A program made the translations under genes and the position numbers. From Streptomyces nojiriensis (GTDB lineage Bacteria > Actinomycetota > Actinomycetes > Streptomycetales > Streptomycetaceae): 64,000 nucleotides of DNA. Location: assembly GCF_017639205.1 (NCBI RefSeq), contig NZ_CP071139.1, positions 3,426,001 through 3,490,000 on the forward strand, given 5' to 3'. Each line of letters begins with the position of its first letter. Positions within the stretch are counted from its first letter, which is position 1. The notes under the pieces were generated by a model. It was not told the DNA's origin and ran no database searches. It saw nothing but the letters and a program-made list of their open reading frames with translations. Shown here one piece after another: positions 55,250 to 62,968 of this stretch.

Positions 55250-55266
55250 TTGCGCATTAATTGCAA
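55250..55266. promoter_or_regulatory. Nur-type box upstream of sodF
   Basis: TTGCGC-ATTAA-TTGCAA matches the reported Nur consensus tTGCaa-N5-ttGCAA in 10 of 12 defined positions. It lies 38 bp upstream of the superoxide dismutase ATG, where the promoter is expected. In S. coelicolor nickel-loaded Nur represses the Fe-type superoxide dismutase gene. Confidence 0.75.
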
Positions 55267-55303
55267 TAAGCGATTGGCACGCTGAGGGGACCGGATAACA
55301 CGC

Positions 55304-55960
55304 ATGGCCATCTACACGCTTCCTGAGCTTCCGTACGACTACGCGGCGCTGGAGCCGGTGATCAACCCGCAGATCATCGAGCTGCACCACGACAAGCACC
55401 ACGCGGCCTACGTCACGGGCGCCAACAACACGCTGGAGCAGCTGGCGGAGGCGCGCGACAAGGAGAACTGGGGCGCCCTCAACGGCCTGGAGAAGAACCT
55501 CGCGTTCCACCTCTCCGGCCACATCCTGCACAGCATCTACTGGCACAACATGGCCAGCCCGAAGACCGGCGAGGGCGGCGGCGAGCCCACCGCGGCCGAC
55601 GGCCTGGGCGACCTGGCCGACGCGATCACCGAGTCCTTCGGCTCCTTCGCGAAGTTCAAGAAGCAGCTGACCTTCGCGTCCTCCGCCACCCAGGGCTCCG
55701 GCTGGGGCGTGCTCGCGTACGAGCCCGTCAGCGGCCGCCTGGTCGTCGAGCAGGTCTACGACCACCAGGGCAACGTGGGCGTCGCCAGCACGCCGATCCT
55801 GGTCTTCGACGCCTGGGAGCACGCCTTCTACCTTCAGTACAAGAACCAGAAGGTGGACTTCATCGAGGCGATGTGGAACGTCGTCAACTGGCAGGACGTG
55901 TCCAAGCGCTACGCCGACGCCAAGGCGAACACCCCGCTGCTGATCCCCGCCAAGGGCTGA
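55304..55960 (+). CDS. sodF: Fe/Mn-type superoxide dismutase (SodF-like)
   Basis: A 218-residue superoxide dismutase. The metal ligands are His28 ([12 protein letters not shown]), His76 ([13 protein letters not shown]), Asp169 and His173 ([10 protein letters not shown]). The insert [13 protein letters not shown] is typical of actinobacterial enzymes. Streptomyces usually carry a Ni enzyme (SodN) and this Fe/Zn-type one (SodF), which is switched off when nickel is available. The upstream Nur-type box supports that assignment over a Mn enzyme. GAGGGGACC lies about 14 bp before the ATG. Confidence 0.93.
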   Translation: MAIYTLPELPYDYAALEPVINPQIIELHHDKHHAAYVTGANNTLEQLAEARDKENWGALNGLEKNLAFHLSGHILHSIYWHNMASPKTGEGGGEPTAADGLGDLADAITESFGSFAKFKKQLTFASSATQGSGWGVLAYEPVSGRLVVEQVYDHQGNVGVASTPILVFDAWEHAFYLQYKNQKVDFIEAMWNVVNWQDVSKRYADAKANTPLLIPAKG

Positions 55961-56029
55961 TCGCAGCGCCACAAGCCCGTCCGCCTCGTGATCGTCTTCT
56001 CAACCTTCACCAGCGGGCGTGTCGAAACG

Positions 56030-56066
56030 GAAGACCCCCGTGAGGACGTGACTCACGGGGGTCTTC
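56030..56066. terminator. Terminator between sodF and the DsbA-fold gene
   Basis: Perfect 15-bp stem (56030-56044 with 56052-56066) and 7-nt loop between convergent genes, with flanking T-rich bases. Confidence 0.9.
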
Positions 56067-56087
56067 TGTGGGGTGCGCCGGCCGGTC

Positions 56088-56732
56088 CTACTCGAAGGAC
56101 GGGCCCTTGGTGCGGGTGCGCTTGATCTCGTAGAAGCCCGGGGTCGAGGCGACGAGCAGGGTGCCGTCCCAGAGCCGGGCGGCCGCGTCGCCGCGCGGGG
56201 TCGGGGTGACGACCGGACCGAAGAAGGCGACATCGCCCTCGGCGCCCGGAACGGAGATCACCGGGGTGCCGACCTCCTGGCCCACCCGGTCGATCCCGTC
56301 GTTGTGCGAGGCCCGCAGCACCTCGTCGTACTCGTCCGAGTCGGCGTACGCGAGCAGCTCGGCCGGCAGGCCCACCTCGGCCAGCGCCTCGGCGATCACC
56401 TCGCGGGTCGGGCCCTTCTCGTCGTTGTGTATACGGGTGCCGAGCGCGGTGTAGAGCTTGCCGGTGACTTCCTCACCGTGCTTCTGCTGGGCCGCCGTCA
56501 CGACGCGCACCGGGGCCCAGCCCTTGGGGCCGAGCAGCTCGCGGTAGGTCTCGGGCAGCTCGTCGAGCTTGTTCTCGTTGAGCACCGCGAGGCTCATCAC
56601 GTGCCAGCGGACCTCGACGTCGCGGACCTTCTCGACCTCGACCATCCAGCGGGACGTCATCCAGGCCCAAGGGCAGAGCGGGTCGAACCAGAAGTCGACC
56701 GGGGTCTTCTCGCGCACCTGGGTGTCGGTCAT
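56088..56732 (-). CDS. DsbA-fold mycothiol-dependent nitroreductase-like (Rv2466c family) protein
   Basis: A 214-residue thioredoxin-fold protein. The N-terminus VDFWFDPLCPWAW places the active site at Cys20-Pro-Trp-Ala23. In the mycobacterial protein the motif is CPWC, so the second Cys is replaced by Ala here. GTPVISVPG supplies the cis-Pro-side loop. A monothiol form could still use mycothiol in a single-Cys mechanism. ATG 56732 is preceded by GGAGAG, which decides the start. It is divergent from pepN. Confidence 0.85.
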   Translation of the reverse strand: MTDTQVREKTPVDFWFDPLCPWAWMTSRWMVEVEKVRDVEVRWHVMSLAVLNENKLDELPETYRELLGPKGWAPVRVVTAAQQKHGEEVTGKLYTALGTRIHNDEKGPTREVIAEALAEVGLPAELLAYADSDEYDEVLRASHNDGIDRVGQEVGTPVISVPGAEGDVAFFGPVVTPTPRGDAAARLWDGTLLVASTPGFYEIKRTRTKGPSFE

Positions 56733-56871
56733 GTCTCTCCTCAGTCTCGGCATGGGTCGCAAAAGGGCATCACTGGGCTCACGTTCCCCGTCACCAACCA
56801 GTACCGGGTGGCGCGCATTCCCTCGTGCGAGGATTCGACACAAGAACGCGATCACGCACGAAGGAGTGCAC

Positions 56872-59430
56872 GTGCCCGGAGAGAATCTGTCCCGCGACGA
56901 GGCCCGCGAGCGGGCCGAGCTGCTGTCCGTCGACGGGTACGAGGTGGTCCTCGACATCCGGTCCGCGGTGGACGAGGCCGAGCCGGCCGAGGGTCCGCGG
57001 ACCTTCCGCTCGGTGACGACGATCCGCTTCCGGGCGGCGGGTGCCGGCGCTTCCACCTTCGCGGACCTGATCGCGCCCTCGGTGAACGCCGTGACCCTGA
57101 ACGGGCGCGCGCTGGACGTGGCCGCCGTCTTCGACGGCGCCCGGATCTCCCTCGACGGCCTGGCCGCCGAGAACGTCCTCGTGGTGGACGCGAACTGCGC
57201 GTACAGCCGGACGGGCGAGGGCCTGCACCGCTTCGTGGACCCGGAGGACGGCGAGGTCTACCTCTACACCCAGTACGAGCCGGCCGACGCGCGGCGGGTG
57301 TACGCGAACTTCGAACAGCCCGACCTGAAGGCCCCGTACCGCTTCGAGGTGACGGCTCCCGAGGGCTGGCAGGTGTGGAGCAACGGCGCGGAGGAGTCCC
57401 GCGAGGCGGGCGTCTGGCGGTTCGCGGAGACCGCGCCGATCTCCACCTACATCACGTGCGTGGTCGCGGGTCCCTACCACTACGTGACGGACTCCTACAC
57501 GCGCGGGGACCTGACCATCCCGCTGGGCGCGATGTGCCGCAAGGGGCTGGCGAAGCACTTCGACGCCGATGACGTCTTCCTCGTCACCAAGCAGGGCTTC
57601 GACCTCTTCCACGAGCTCTTCGACTACCCGTACCCGTTCGGCAAGTACGACCAGGCCTTCGTGCCGGAGTACAACCTGGGCGCGATGGAGAACCCGGGGA
57701 TGGTGACCTTCCGCGAGGAGTACATCTTCCGCGGCAAGGTCACCAAGGCCTCCTACGAGCGCCGCTCGAACACGATCCTGCACGAGATGGCGCACATGTG
57801 GTTCGGCGACCTGGTCACCATGAAGTGGTGGGACGACCTGTGGCTGAAGGAGTCCTTCGCGGACTTCATGGGCTGCTTCGCCCTGGTGGAGGCCACCCGC
57901 TTCGACCAGGCGTGGGTCACCTTCGCCAACAACCGCAAGGCGTGGGCCTACCGGGCCGACCAGCTGCCGTCCACCCACCCGATCACGGCCGACATCCGTG
58001 ACCTGGAGGACGCCAAGCTGAACTTCGACGGCATCACCTACGCCAAGGGCGCGGCGGTGCTCAAGCAGCTGGTCGCCTATGTGGGACGGGAGGCGTTCCT
58101 GGAGGGCGCCCGGCGCTACTTCAAGGCCAACGCGTACGGGAACACCACGCTCGACGACCTGCTGTCGGTGCTCGCGGAGGTCTCCGGGCGGGATATGGCC
58201 GAGTGGTCGCGGGCCTGGCTGCAGACCGCCGGCGTGAACGCGCTGACCCCGGTGATCACCTACGACGCGGGCGGCCGGGTGACGGAACTGGCCGTGGTGC
58301 AGGAGGGTGACGAGCTGCGCCCGCACCGGGTCGCGGTGGGCCTGTACCGGCTGGAGTCCGACGGGACGCTGGTCCGCTACGCGCGGGCCGACGCGGACGT
58401 GTCGGGCGCGCGCACGGTCGTCGCGGAGCTGACGGGCGCGGAGCGGCCCGACCTGGTCCTGGTCAACGACGAGGACCTCACCTACTGCAAGGTCCGCTTC
58501 GACGAGGGCTCGCTGGCCACGCTGCGGGCGCACCTCGGCGACCTCACGGACCCGCTCGCGCGGGCACTGAGCTGGTCGGCGCTGTGGAACCTGACGCGCG
58601 ACGGCCTGATGCCGGCGCGCGACTTCGTCTCGCTGGTCCTCGCGCACGCGGGCCGCGAGAGCGACGTCGGCGTCCTGCAGATGCTGCACGCGCAGGCCCT
58701 GACCTCGGTCACGCACTACGCGGCGCCCGGCTGGCGCGAGCAGGGCGGCCGGGAGCTGGCGGCGGGCGCGCTGCACGAGCTGCGGATCGCGGCGCCGGGG
58801 TCGGAGCACCAGCTGACGTGGGCCCGCTTCTTCGCGGCGAGCGCGGCGACGGAGGGCGACTTCCAGCTGCTGCTGGGCCTGCTGGAGGGCACGGCGCGGA
58901 TCGACGGGCTGGAGGTGGACCAGGAGCTGCGCTGGGACTTCCTGCTGCCGCTGGCCGCGCACGGAGCGGTGGACGAGGCCGTCCTCGCCGCCGAGCTGGC
59001 GCGCGACGACACGGCCTCGGGCAAGCGGCACCAGGTGCGGTGCCTGGCGGCGCGGCCCTCGCAGGCCGTGAAGGACCAGGCGTGGGCGGCGGTCGTCGAA
59101 TCGGACGCGCTGTCCAACGCGCTGGTCGAGGCGACGATCGCGGGCATGCAGCAGTCCTCGCAGCGGGGCCTGCTGGCGGGCTACGCGGGGCGCTACTTCG
59201 AGGTGATCGAACGGGTGTGGGCGGACCGGTCGATCCAGATCGGCATGGACGTGGTGAAGGGGCTGTACCCGTCGCTGCAGGACGACGCCGCCACGCTGGA
59301 CGCCACCGACGCGTGGCTGTCGGCCCACCCCTCGGCTCCGCCGGCCCTGCGCCGGCTGGTCCTGGAGTCCCGCGACGACCTGGCCCGGGCCCTTGCCGCG
59401 CAGCGGTGCGACGCGGGAGCGGGCCACTAG
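56872..59430 (+). CDS. pepN: Aminopeptidase N (M1 zinc metallopeptidase)
   Basis: An 852-residue M1 aminopeptidase that removes N-terminal residues from peptides. The substrate motif GAMEN is at about 270-274 and the zinc motif HEMAH at 304-308, with the third ligand Glu327 in LKESF. The beta-rich N-terminal domain and a long helical C-terminal domain complete the fold. GTG 56872 follows AAGGAG at 6 nt, a strong site. It is the actinobacterial ERAP-like type. No signal peptide is visible, so it is cytosolic. Confidence 0.96.
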   Translation: MPGENLSRDEARERAELLSVDGYEVVLDIRSAVDEAEPAEGPRTFRSVTTIRFRAAGAGASTFADLIAPSVNAVTLNGRALDVAAVFDGARISLDGLAAENVLVVDANCAYSRTGEGLHRFVDPEDGEVYLYTQYEPADARRVYANFEQPDLKAPYRFEVTAPEGWQVWSNGAEESREAGVWRFAETAPISTYITCVVAGPYHYVTDSYTRGDLTIPLGAMCRKGLAKHFDADDVFLVTKQGFDLFHELFDYPYPFGKYDQAFVPEYNLGAMENPGMVTFREEYIFRGKVTKASYERRSNTILHEMAHMWFGDLVTMKWWDDLWLKESFADFMGCFALVEATRFDQAWVTFANNRKAWAYRADQLPSTHPITADIRDLEDAKLNFDGITYAKGAAVLKQLVAYVGREAFLEGARRYFKANAYGNTTLDDLLSVLAEVSGRDMAEWSRAWLQTAGVNALTPVITYDAGGRVTELAVVQEGDELRPHRVAVGLYRLESDGTLVRYARADADVSGARTVVAELTGAERPDLVLVNDEDLTYCKVRFDEGSLATLRAHLGDLTDPLARALSWSALWNLTRDGLMPARDFVSLVLAHAGRESDVGVLQMLHAQALTSVTHYAAPGWREQGGRELAAGALHELRIAAPGSEHQLTWARFFAASAATEGDFQLLLGLLEGTARIDGLEVDQELRWDFLLPLAAHGAVDEAVLAAELARDDTASGKRHQVRCLAARPSQAVKDQAWAAVVESDALSNALVEATIAGMQQSSQRGLLAGYAGRYFEVIERVWADRSIQIGMDVVKGLYPSLQDDAATLDATDAWLSAHPSAPPALRRLVLESRDDLARALAAQRCDAGAGH

Positions 59431-59448
59431 TCCCGCGGCTCCGCTGCT

Positions 59449-59542
59449 GGGGCTCCGCCCCAGACCCCGCGCCTCAAACGCCGGCGAGGCTGAGCATTCA
59501 GCCCGTCCGGCGTTTGAGGACCGGGTCCGGGCAGAGCCCGGG
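59449..59542. repeat. Intergenic compound palindrome
   Basis: CCTCAAACGCCGG (59472-59484) pairs with 59507-59519, an inner GCTGA/TCAGC pair flanks a 4-base loop, and GC-rich arms continue outwards. I recall similar CTCAAACGCCGG-type palindromes as frequent intergenic repeats in Streptomyces. It also could terminate pepN. The rest of the gap to 59684 holds nothing identifiable. Confidence 0.6.
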
Positions 59543-59684
59543 AAACGGCGCCGGGCCGGGTCCCCCGGACGGGCGCACCCCATCGGCAGTCGAACGCCCG
59601 TACTTTAGCCCCAGCTTGTCCGGATTTGTCGACGAGCGTGTAACAGGGGTTAGCAGGGCCCTGGCCCGAGGGAATCACCGCGTC

Positions 59685-60647
59685 ATGAACCACAACGCAC
59701 CCCTCCCCCTCGCCCACCTCACGGGCAGCCGCCCCCGCGTGCTGACCCTCGCCCAGCTGCGCGAGCACGGCGTCACCGCCTCCGACGCGGCCGAGCGGCC
59801 CTGGCAGCAGATCCTGCCCGGGGTGTTCCTGCTCCACGCCGGGCCCGCGACCAGCGAGGAGCGGCTGCACGCGGCGCTGCTGTACGCGGGGCGGCGCGGC
59901 GGCGGCGAGGCCATGATCACCGGGCTGGCGGCGCTCGCGCTGTACCGGTTCAGCTCCGCGCCCCCGCTGCTCGCCCTGTCCCACATCGACGTCCTGGTGC
60001 CCGGCACCCGTCGGCTGCGCTCCACCGGGGACGTGCGGATCGTACGGACGCACACCCCGCCGAGGTCCCAGGAGGTGACCGGACTGCCGGTGGCGCCCGT
60101 CGCGCGGGCCCTCGCCGACGCCGTCACCCAGCTCTCCGACGCCGGCACCGTACGCCGCCTGCTGAGCGAGGCCGTCCGCGGCGGGCACTGCGAACCGGCC
60201 GCCGTCGTACGGGAGCTGACGGTGGCCCGGCTGCTGAACCGGCCGCACGTGGTCGACGCCGTCGAGTCGCTGCTCGCCGAGGGCCGGGCCATCGCCGAGG
60301 ACCGGCTGTACCACGTGGTGCGCGGCTGCGAGCTCCCCGACCCGGTCTGGAACGTCGACCTGCGGCTGCCCGGCGGCCCGCACCTCGGCGGGGTCGACGC
60401 GTACTGGCCCGAGCAGTCCGTCGCCGTGGAGATCGACACCCGCGCCCCGCGCCAGGGCGAGGACGAGCAGTGGTCGGAGTCCGTGCGCAAGCGCGAGACG
60501 CTGGAGCGGCTCGGAGTGACCGTCATCCACATCACCCCGCGCAAGCTCCGCGACTGGCCCGAGCAGCAGGCCGCGGTCATCCGGACCGCCCTGACGGCCG
60601 CCGACGACCGGGAACCCGCCGCCTACCTGGTGGTACTGCCCAGGTGA
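59685..60647 (+). CDS. AbiEi-like/DUF559-like protein of unknown function
   Basis: A 320-residue protein. Residues 15-80 look like a winged-helix AbiEi-type domain (TLAQLREHGVTASDAAERPWQQILPGVFLLH). The C-terminal part (about 205-305) resembles the DUF559/Vsr-like endonuclease fold: GGVDAYWPEQSVAVEID, with Asp238, Glu249 and Asp251 as candidate active-site residues, and VTVIHITPRKL. The usual D-G-x-x-H after the Glu is changed to D-T-R-A-P, so nuclease activity is doubtful. It is a solitary gene with GAGGGAA before the ATG and overlaps the convergent gene by 25 bp. Confidence 0.75.
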   Translation: MNHNAPLPLAHLTGSRPRVLTLAQLREHGVTASDAAERPWQQILPGVFLLHAGPATSEERLHAALLYAGRRGGGEAMITGLAALALYRFSSAPPLLALSHIDVLVPGTRRLRSTGDVRIVRTHTPPRSQEVTGLPVAPVARALADAVTQLSDAGTVRRLLSEAVRGGHCEPAAVVRELTVARLLNRPHVVDAVESLLAEGRAIAEDRLYHVVRGCELPDPVWNVDLRLPGGPHLGGVDAYWPEQSVAVEIDTRAPRQGEDEQWSESVRKRETLERLGVTVIHITPRKLRDWPEQQAAVIRTALTAADDREPAAYLVVLPR

Positions 60648-61510
60648 GGCGAGTACTCCGGGATGCTCCAGCGCAGCCGCCCCGGGTGGACCGCCTCCAC
60701 CACCGACTCCACGCGGAAGCGGACGTCCCGACTTCCGTCGGGCCCGAACTCCGTGGTGGCCCGGCCGCTGAGCTGGAGTACGGCCCCGGTCTCCCAGTCC
60801 GGGAAGAGGAGCCCGGCCCGCGGGTCGGCCGTCAGGTTCCCCAGGGTGAGGAACATGGCGTTGCCCGCGTAGTCCGGCCAGGCCAGCTCGACCGGCGAGA
60901 GCACCTCGACGAAGCCCGGCAGCCCGCCCCGGTGACTGGCGTCGACCCCGTCCGCCTCCGCCGTGGTGGCCACGAAGAAGGTGTCGGCGGCGCGTACGGC
61001 CCGCACCTGGCCGGGAGTGAGGGCGTGCCCGCGCCGCACGACACCGGCGCCTTCGGCGGCCAGGTCCAGCGGCTGCCGCTTCTGCAGGTACTTCGGGCAG
61101 TTGGCGAAGACCTGCTCGGCCCGGACCGCGAATCCGCGGCCGGTCACCTCCAGCGTCCCGTTCAGCCTCATCCGGCGCCGGGTGCGCGGGTCGAGCGCGA
61201 TGGTGCCGACCCTCGTCCCGGCCGTGGCGAGCGCCCCGGCGAGCGGATCACCGGCGGGTAGCCCGCCGGCGACCGCGATCCGGTCGGGCCCGGTCGCCCG
61301 TACGAAACCCGGCGCGCCGGTGAGCAGGGAGGCCCACAGCCGCCCCGCGTCGTCGGCGGCGCCGACGACGAGATGCGGCTGCAGTTCCAGGAAGGCCGCG
61401 GCGACGTCCCGGATGCCCGTGCCGATCGAGCGGCCGACGTGCTCGGCGAGCTCGCGCACGCCGACCCGTTCCTGCACGGCCAACGAGCCCCAGTGGTAGG
61501 CCCCGGACAT
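60623..61510 (-). CDS. Pyridoxamine-phosphate-oxidase-fold (flavin-type) protein
   Basis: A 295-residue protein of the PNPOx-like split-barrel group. HLVVGAADDAGRLWASLLTG and RMRLNGTLEVTGRGFAV are typical of one barrel. A second barrel half follows, with DTFFVATTAEADGVDASHRGG and NAMFLTLGNLTADPRAGLLF. FANCPKYLQKRQ in the middle is a recurring motif in these proteins. ATG 61510 is set by GGAGGT eight bases upstream. The 3' end overlaps the convergent gene by 25 bp. A flavin or F420 cofactor is plausible but not shown. Confidence 0.8.
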   Translation of the reverse strand: MSGAYHWGSLAVQERVGVRELAEHVGRSIGTGIRDVAAAFLELQPHLVVGAADDAGRLWASLLTGAPGFVRATGPDRIAVAGGLPAGDPLAGALATAGTRVGTIALDPRTRRRMRLNGTLEVTGRGFAVRAEQVFANCPKYLQKRQPLDLAAEGAGVVRRGHALTPGQVRAVRAADTFFVATTAEADGVDASHRGGLPGFVEVLSPVELAWPDYAGNAMFLTLGNLTADPRAGLLFPDWETGAVLQLSGRATTEFGPDGSRDVRFRVESVVEAVHPGRLRWSIPEYSPHLGSTTR

Positions 61511-61540
61511 GAGAAGCACCTCCGTCGCAAGAAGCCGCGG

Positions 61541-61999
61541 CTAGAAGAAGCCGCAGGTGGGGGCGGATTCGGTGGGGGCGGGTGCGCCTTCCGCGCCGGT
61601 CGGGACCGAGATCTCCAGGCGGGTCCCGTCGGGGTCGTGGAAGAAGATGCCGCCCGAGGCCGCGCCCTCCCTGTGGGCGACGACGCCCTCGTAGGCGAAC
61701 TCGACGCCCAGGTCGCGCAGCCGCGCCTCGTACTCCCGCACCTCTTCGATGGCACCGGCGGAGAACGCTAGGTGGTGCAGACCCGCCGCAGTGGCGGCGT
61801 ACGCACCTTCGGCCTGCTGCCAGAGGGTCAGGACGAGCTCACCGTCCCGGCCGAGGAAGGCGAAGCGTCGGCCCTCCTCCTTGCCCTCGCCCAGCACCTC
61901 GAAGTCGAGCGCGCCCCGGTAGAAGGCGAGCGAGCGCTCCAGATCGGTGACGTTCAGGCCCACGTGCCCGGTGCGGAGCTTGCTGATGGCAGTCGTCAT
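61541..61999 (-). CDS. VOC (glyoxalase/bleomycin-resistance) family protein
   Basis: A 152-residue metalloprotein-like VOC fold with two beta-alpha-beta-beta-beta modules: GHVGLNVTDLERSLAFYRGAL (first) and GLHHLAFSAGAIEEVREYEARL (second), ending FFHDPDGTRLEISVP. Metal-ligand residues of the VOC type (His, His, Glu) are visible. It lies 30 bp upstream of the PNPOx-fold gene on the same strand, so the two are probably an operon, and it is divergent from the CGNR regulator. Detoxification of a small molecule is inferred. Confidence 0.88.
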   Translation of the reverse strand: MTTAISKLRTGHVGLNVTDLERSLAFYRGALDFEVLGEGKEEGRRFAFLGRDGELVLTLWQQAEGAYAATAAGLHHLAFSAGAIEEVREYEARLRDLGVEFAYEGVVAHREGAASGGIFFHDPDGTRLEISVPTGAEGAPAPTESAPTCGFF

Positions 62000-62044
62000 G
62001 ACGGGTTCCTTCCCCGGAGGACTTCACGGCGTTTTCATGCCGTT

Positions 62045-62074
62045 CTAACCTTCTAAAGCAAGATTAAAGGTTAG
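62045..62074. promoter_or_regulatory. Operator-like inverted repeat between VOC and CGNR genes
   Basis: CTAACCTT (62045-62052) is an exact 8-bp inverted partner of AAGGTTAG (62067-62074), spaced 14 bp, in an unusually AT-rich patch. It lies 46 bp upstream of the VOC ATG and about 60 bp upstream of the CGNR gene, a natural site for self-repression. Confidence 0.6.
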
Positions 62075-62134
62075 GCGTACTCCCGTCAACCGGTCACGTA
62101 CCCTTCAGGGGTTAGCAAGGCCCGAGGAGACGAA

Positions 62135-62695
62135 ATGACGGCGGCGGACCCACGACCCCTGACCGGGGAGCCGGTCGCGCTCGACCTGCTGAACACGCGG
62201 TGGATGCGGGAGGGCGAGCTCACCGACCTGTTCGCCGGCGCCTTCGGGCTCGGCCGGGTCGAGGGGCTGCGGATCTGGCTGGAGTCCACCGGGCTGGCCG
62301 GCCGCTTCCGCGCCGACGCCTCGACCCTCGTCCACCTGATGACCGCCCGCGAGGCGCTGGCCCGCGCGGTGGCGGACCCGGCCGACGAGAGCGCCCGCAC
62401 CCTGATCGACGCCGTACTGGAGCACGGCCGCATCCGCGCCACCCTGACGGCGGAAGGACCGGGCGAGCGCGCCGAGTTCGACGATCCGACCTGGGGGCCC
62501 GCCTGGACGGCCGCCCGGAACTACCTGGAACTGCTGGGCACCGCGCCCGACCGGATCCGCAAGTGCGCCTCCGAGACCTGCGTCCTGCACTTCCACGACA
62601 CCTCGCGCAACGGCACGCGGCGCTGGTGCTCGATGGCCGCCTGCGGAAACCGGGCGAAAGCCTCGCGCCACTACGCGCGCACGCGCGAGCGCTGA
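62135..62695 (+). CDS. CGNR zinc-finger regulator
   Basis: A 186-residue protein of the CGNR/ABATE family. The N-terminal ligand-binding-like domain (about 1-130) contains ALDLLNTRW and LRIWLESTGLAGRF; the C-terminal zinc finger has RKCASETCVLHFHDTSRN and RRWCSMAACGNRAKASRHYAR, where CGNR gives the family its name. It is probably a transcriptional regulator of the divergent VOC-PNPOx pair through the inverted repeat between them. A terminator hairpin follows. Confidence 0.9.
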   Translation: MTAADPRPLTGEPVALDLLNTRWMREGELTDLFAGAFGLGRVEGLRIWLESTGLAGRFRADASTLVHLMTAREALARAVADPADESARTLIDAVLEHGRIRATLTAEGPGERAEFDDPTWGPAWTAARNYLELLGTAPDRIRKCASETCVLHFHDTSRNGTRRWCSMAACGNRAKASRHYARTRER

Positions 62696-62718
62696 GCGCG
62701 CGAAATCTGTCACACCCG

Positions 62719-62744
62719 CACCGGGACGCGACCGCGTCCCGGTG
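62719..62744 (+). terminator. Terminator of CGNR gene
   Basis: 12-bp inverted repeat (62719-62730 with 62733-62744), effectively a 10-bp stem with a 6-nt loop. Beyond it, 62745-62968 holds a small dyad GTCGAT/ATCGAC (62763-62776) and presumably the protease promoter; nothing else is identifiable. Confidence 0.75.
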
Positions 62745-62968
62745 CTGACGCATGGCCGCCAAGTCGATAAATCGACCGTCCAACCCCTGCGATTCGCAGC
62801 ACTGTGCCCCGGTAAGTCCGCGCTGGCGTATTCCTCGCACTGGCGAGGTTCCGCCATGACAGGTCTCGGTCAATGACAACTCTCCCCAAAGAGCTGTCGC
62901 TTAGGCCAAGCTGACCGGTCATCCGGCACCGAAATCCGGACCGTATCTTTCACTTACCAGGGATGCTG

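Noticed and set aside
56791-59583. Minus-strand open frame of 930 codons antisense to pepN
   Set aside because: Arg/Gly/Val-rich shadow of a certain M1 peptidase gene.
62763-62776. GTCGAT-AA-ATCGAC dyad upstream of the protease as an operator
   Set aside because: Six-base arms alone are too weak; no second copy or promoter overlap could be shown.
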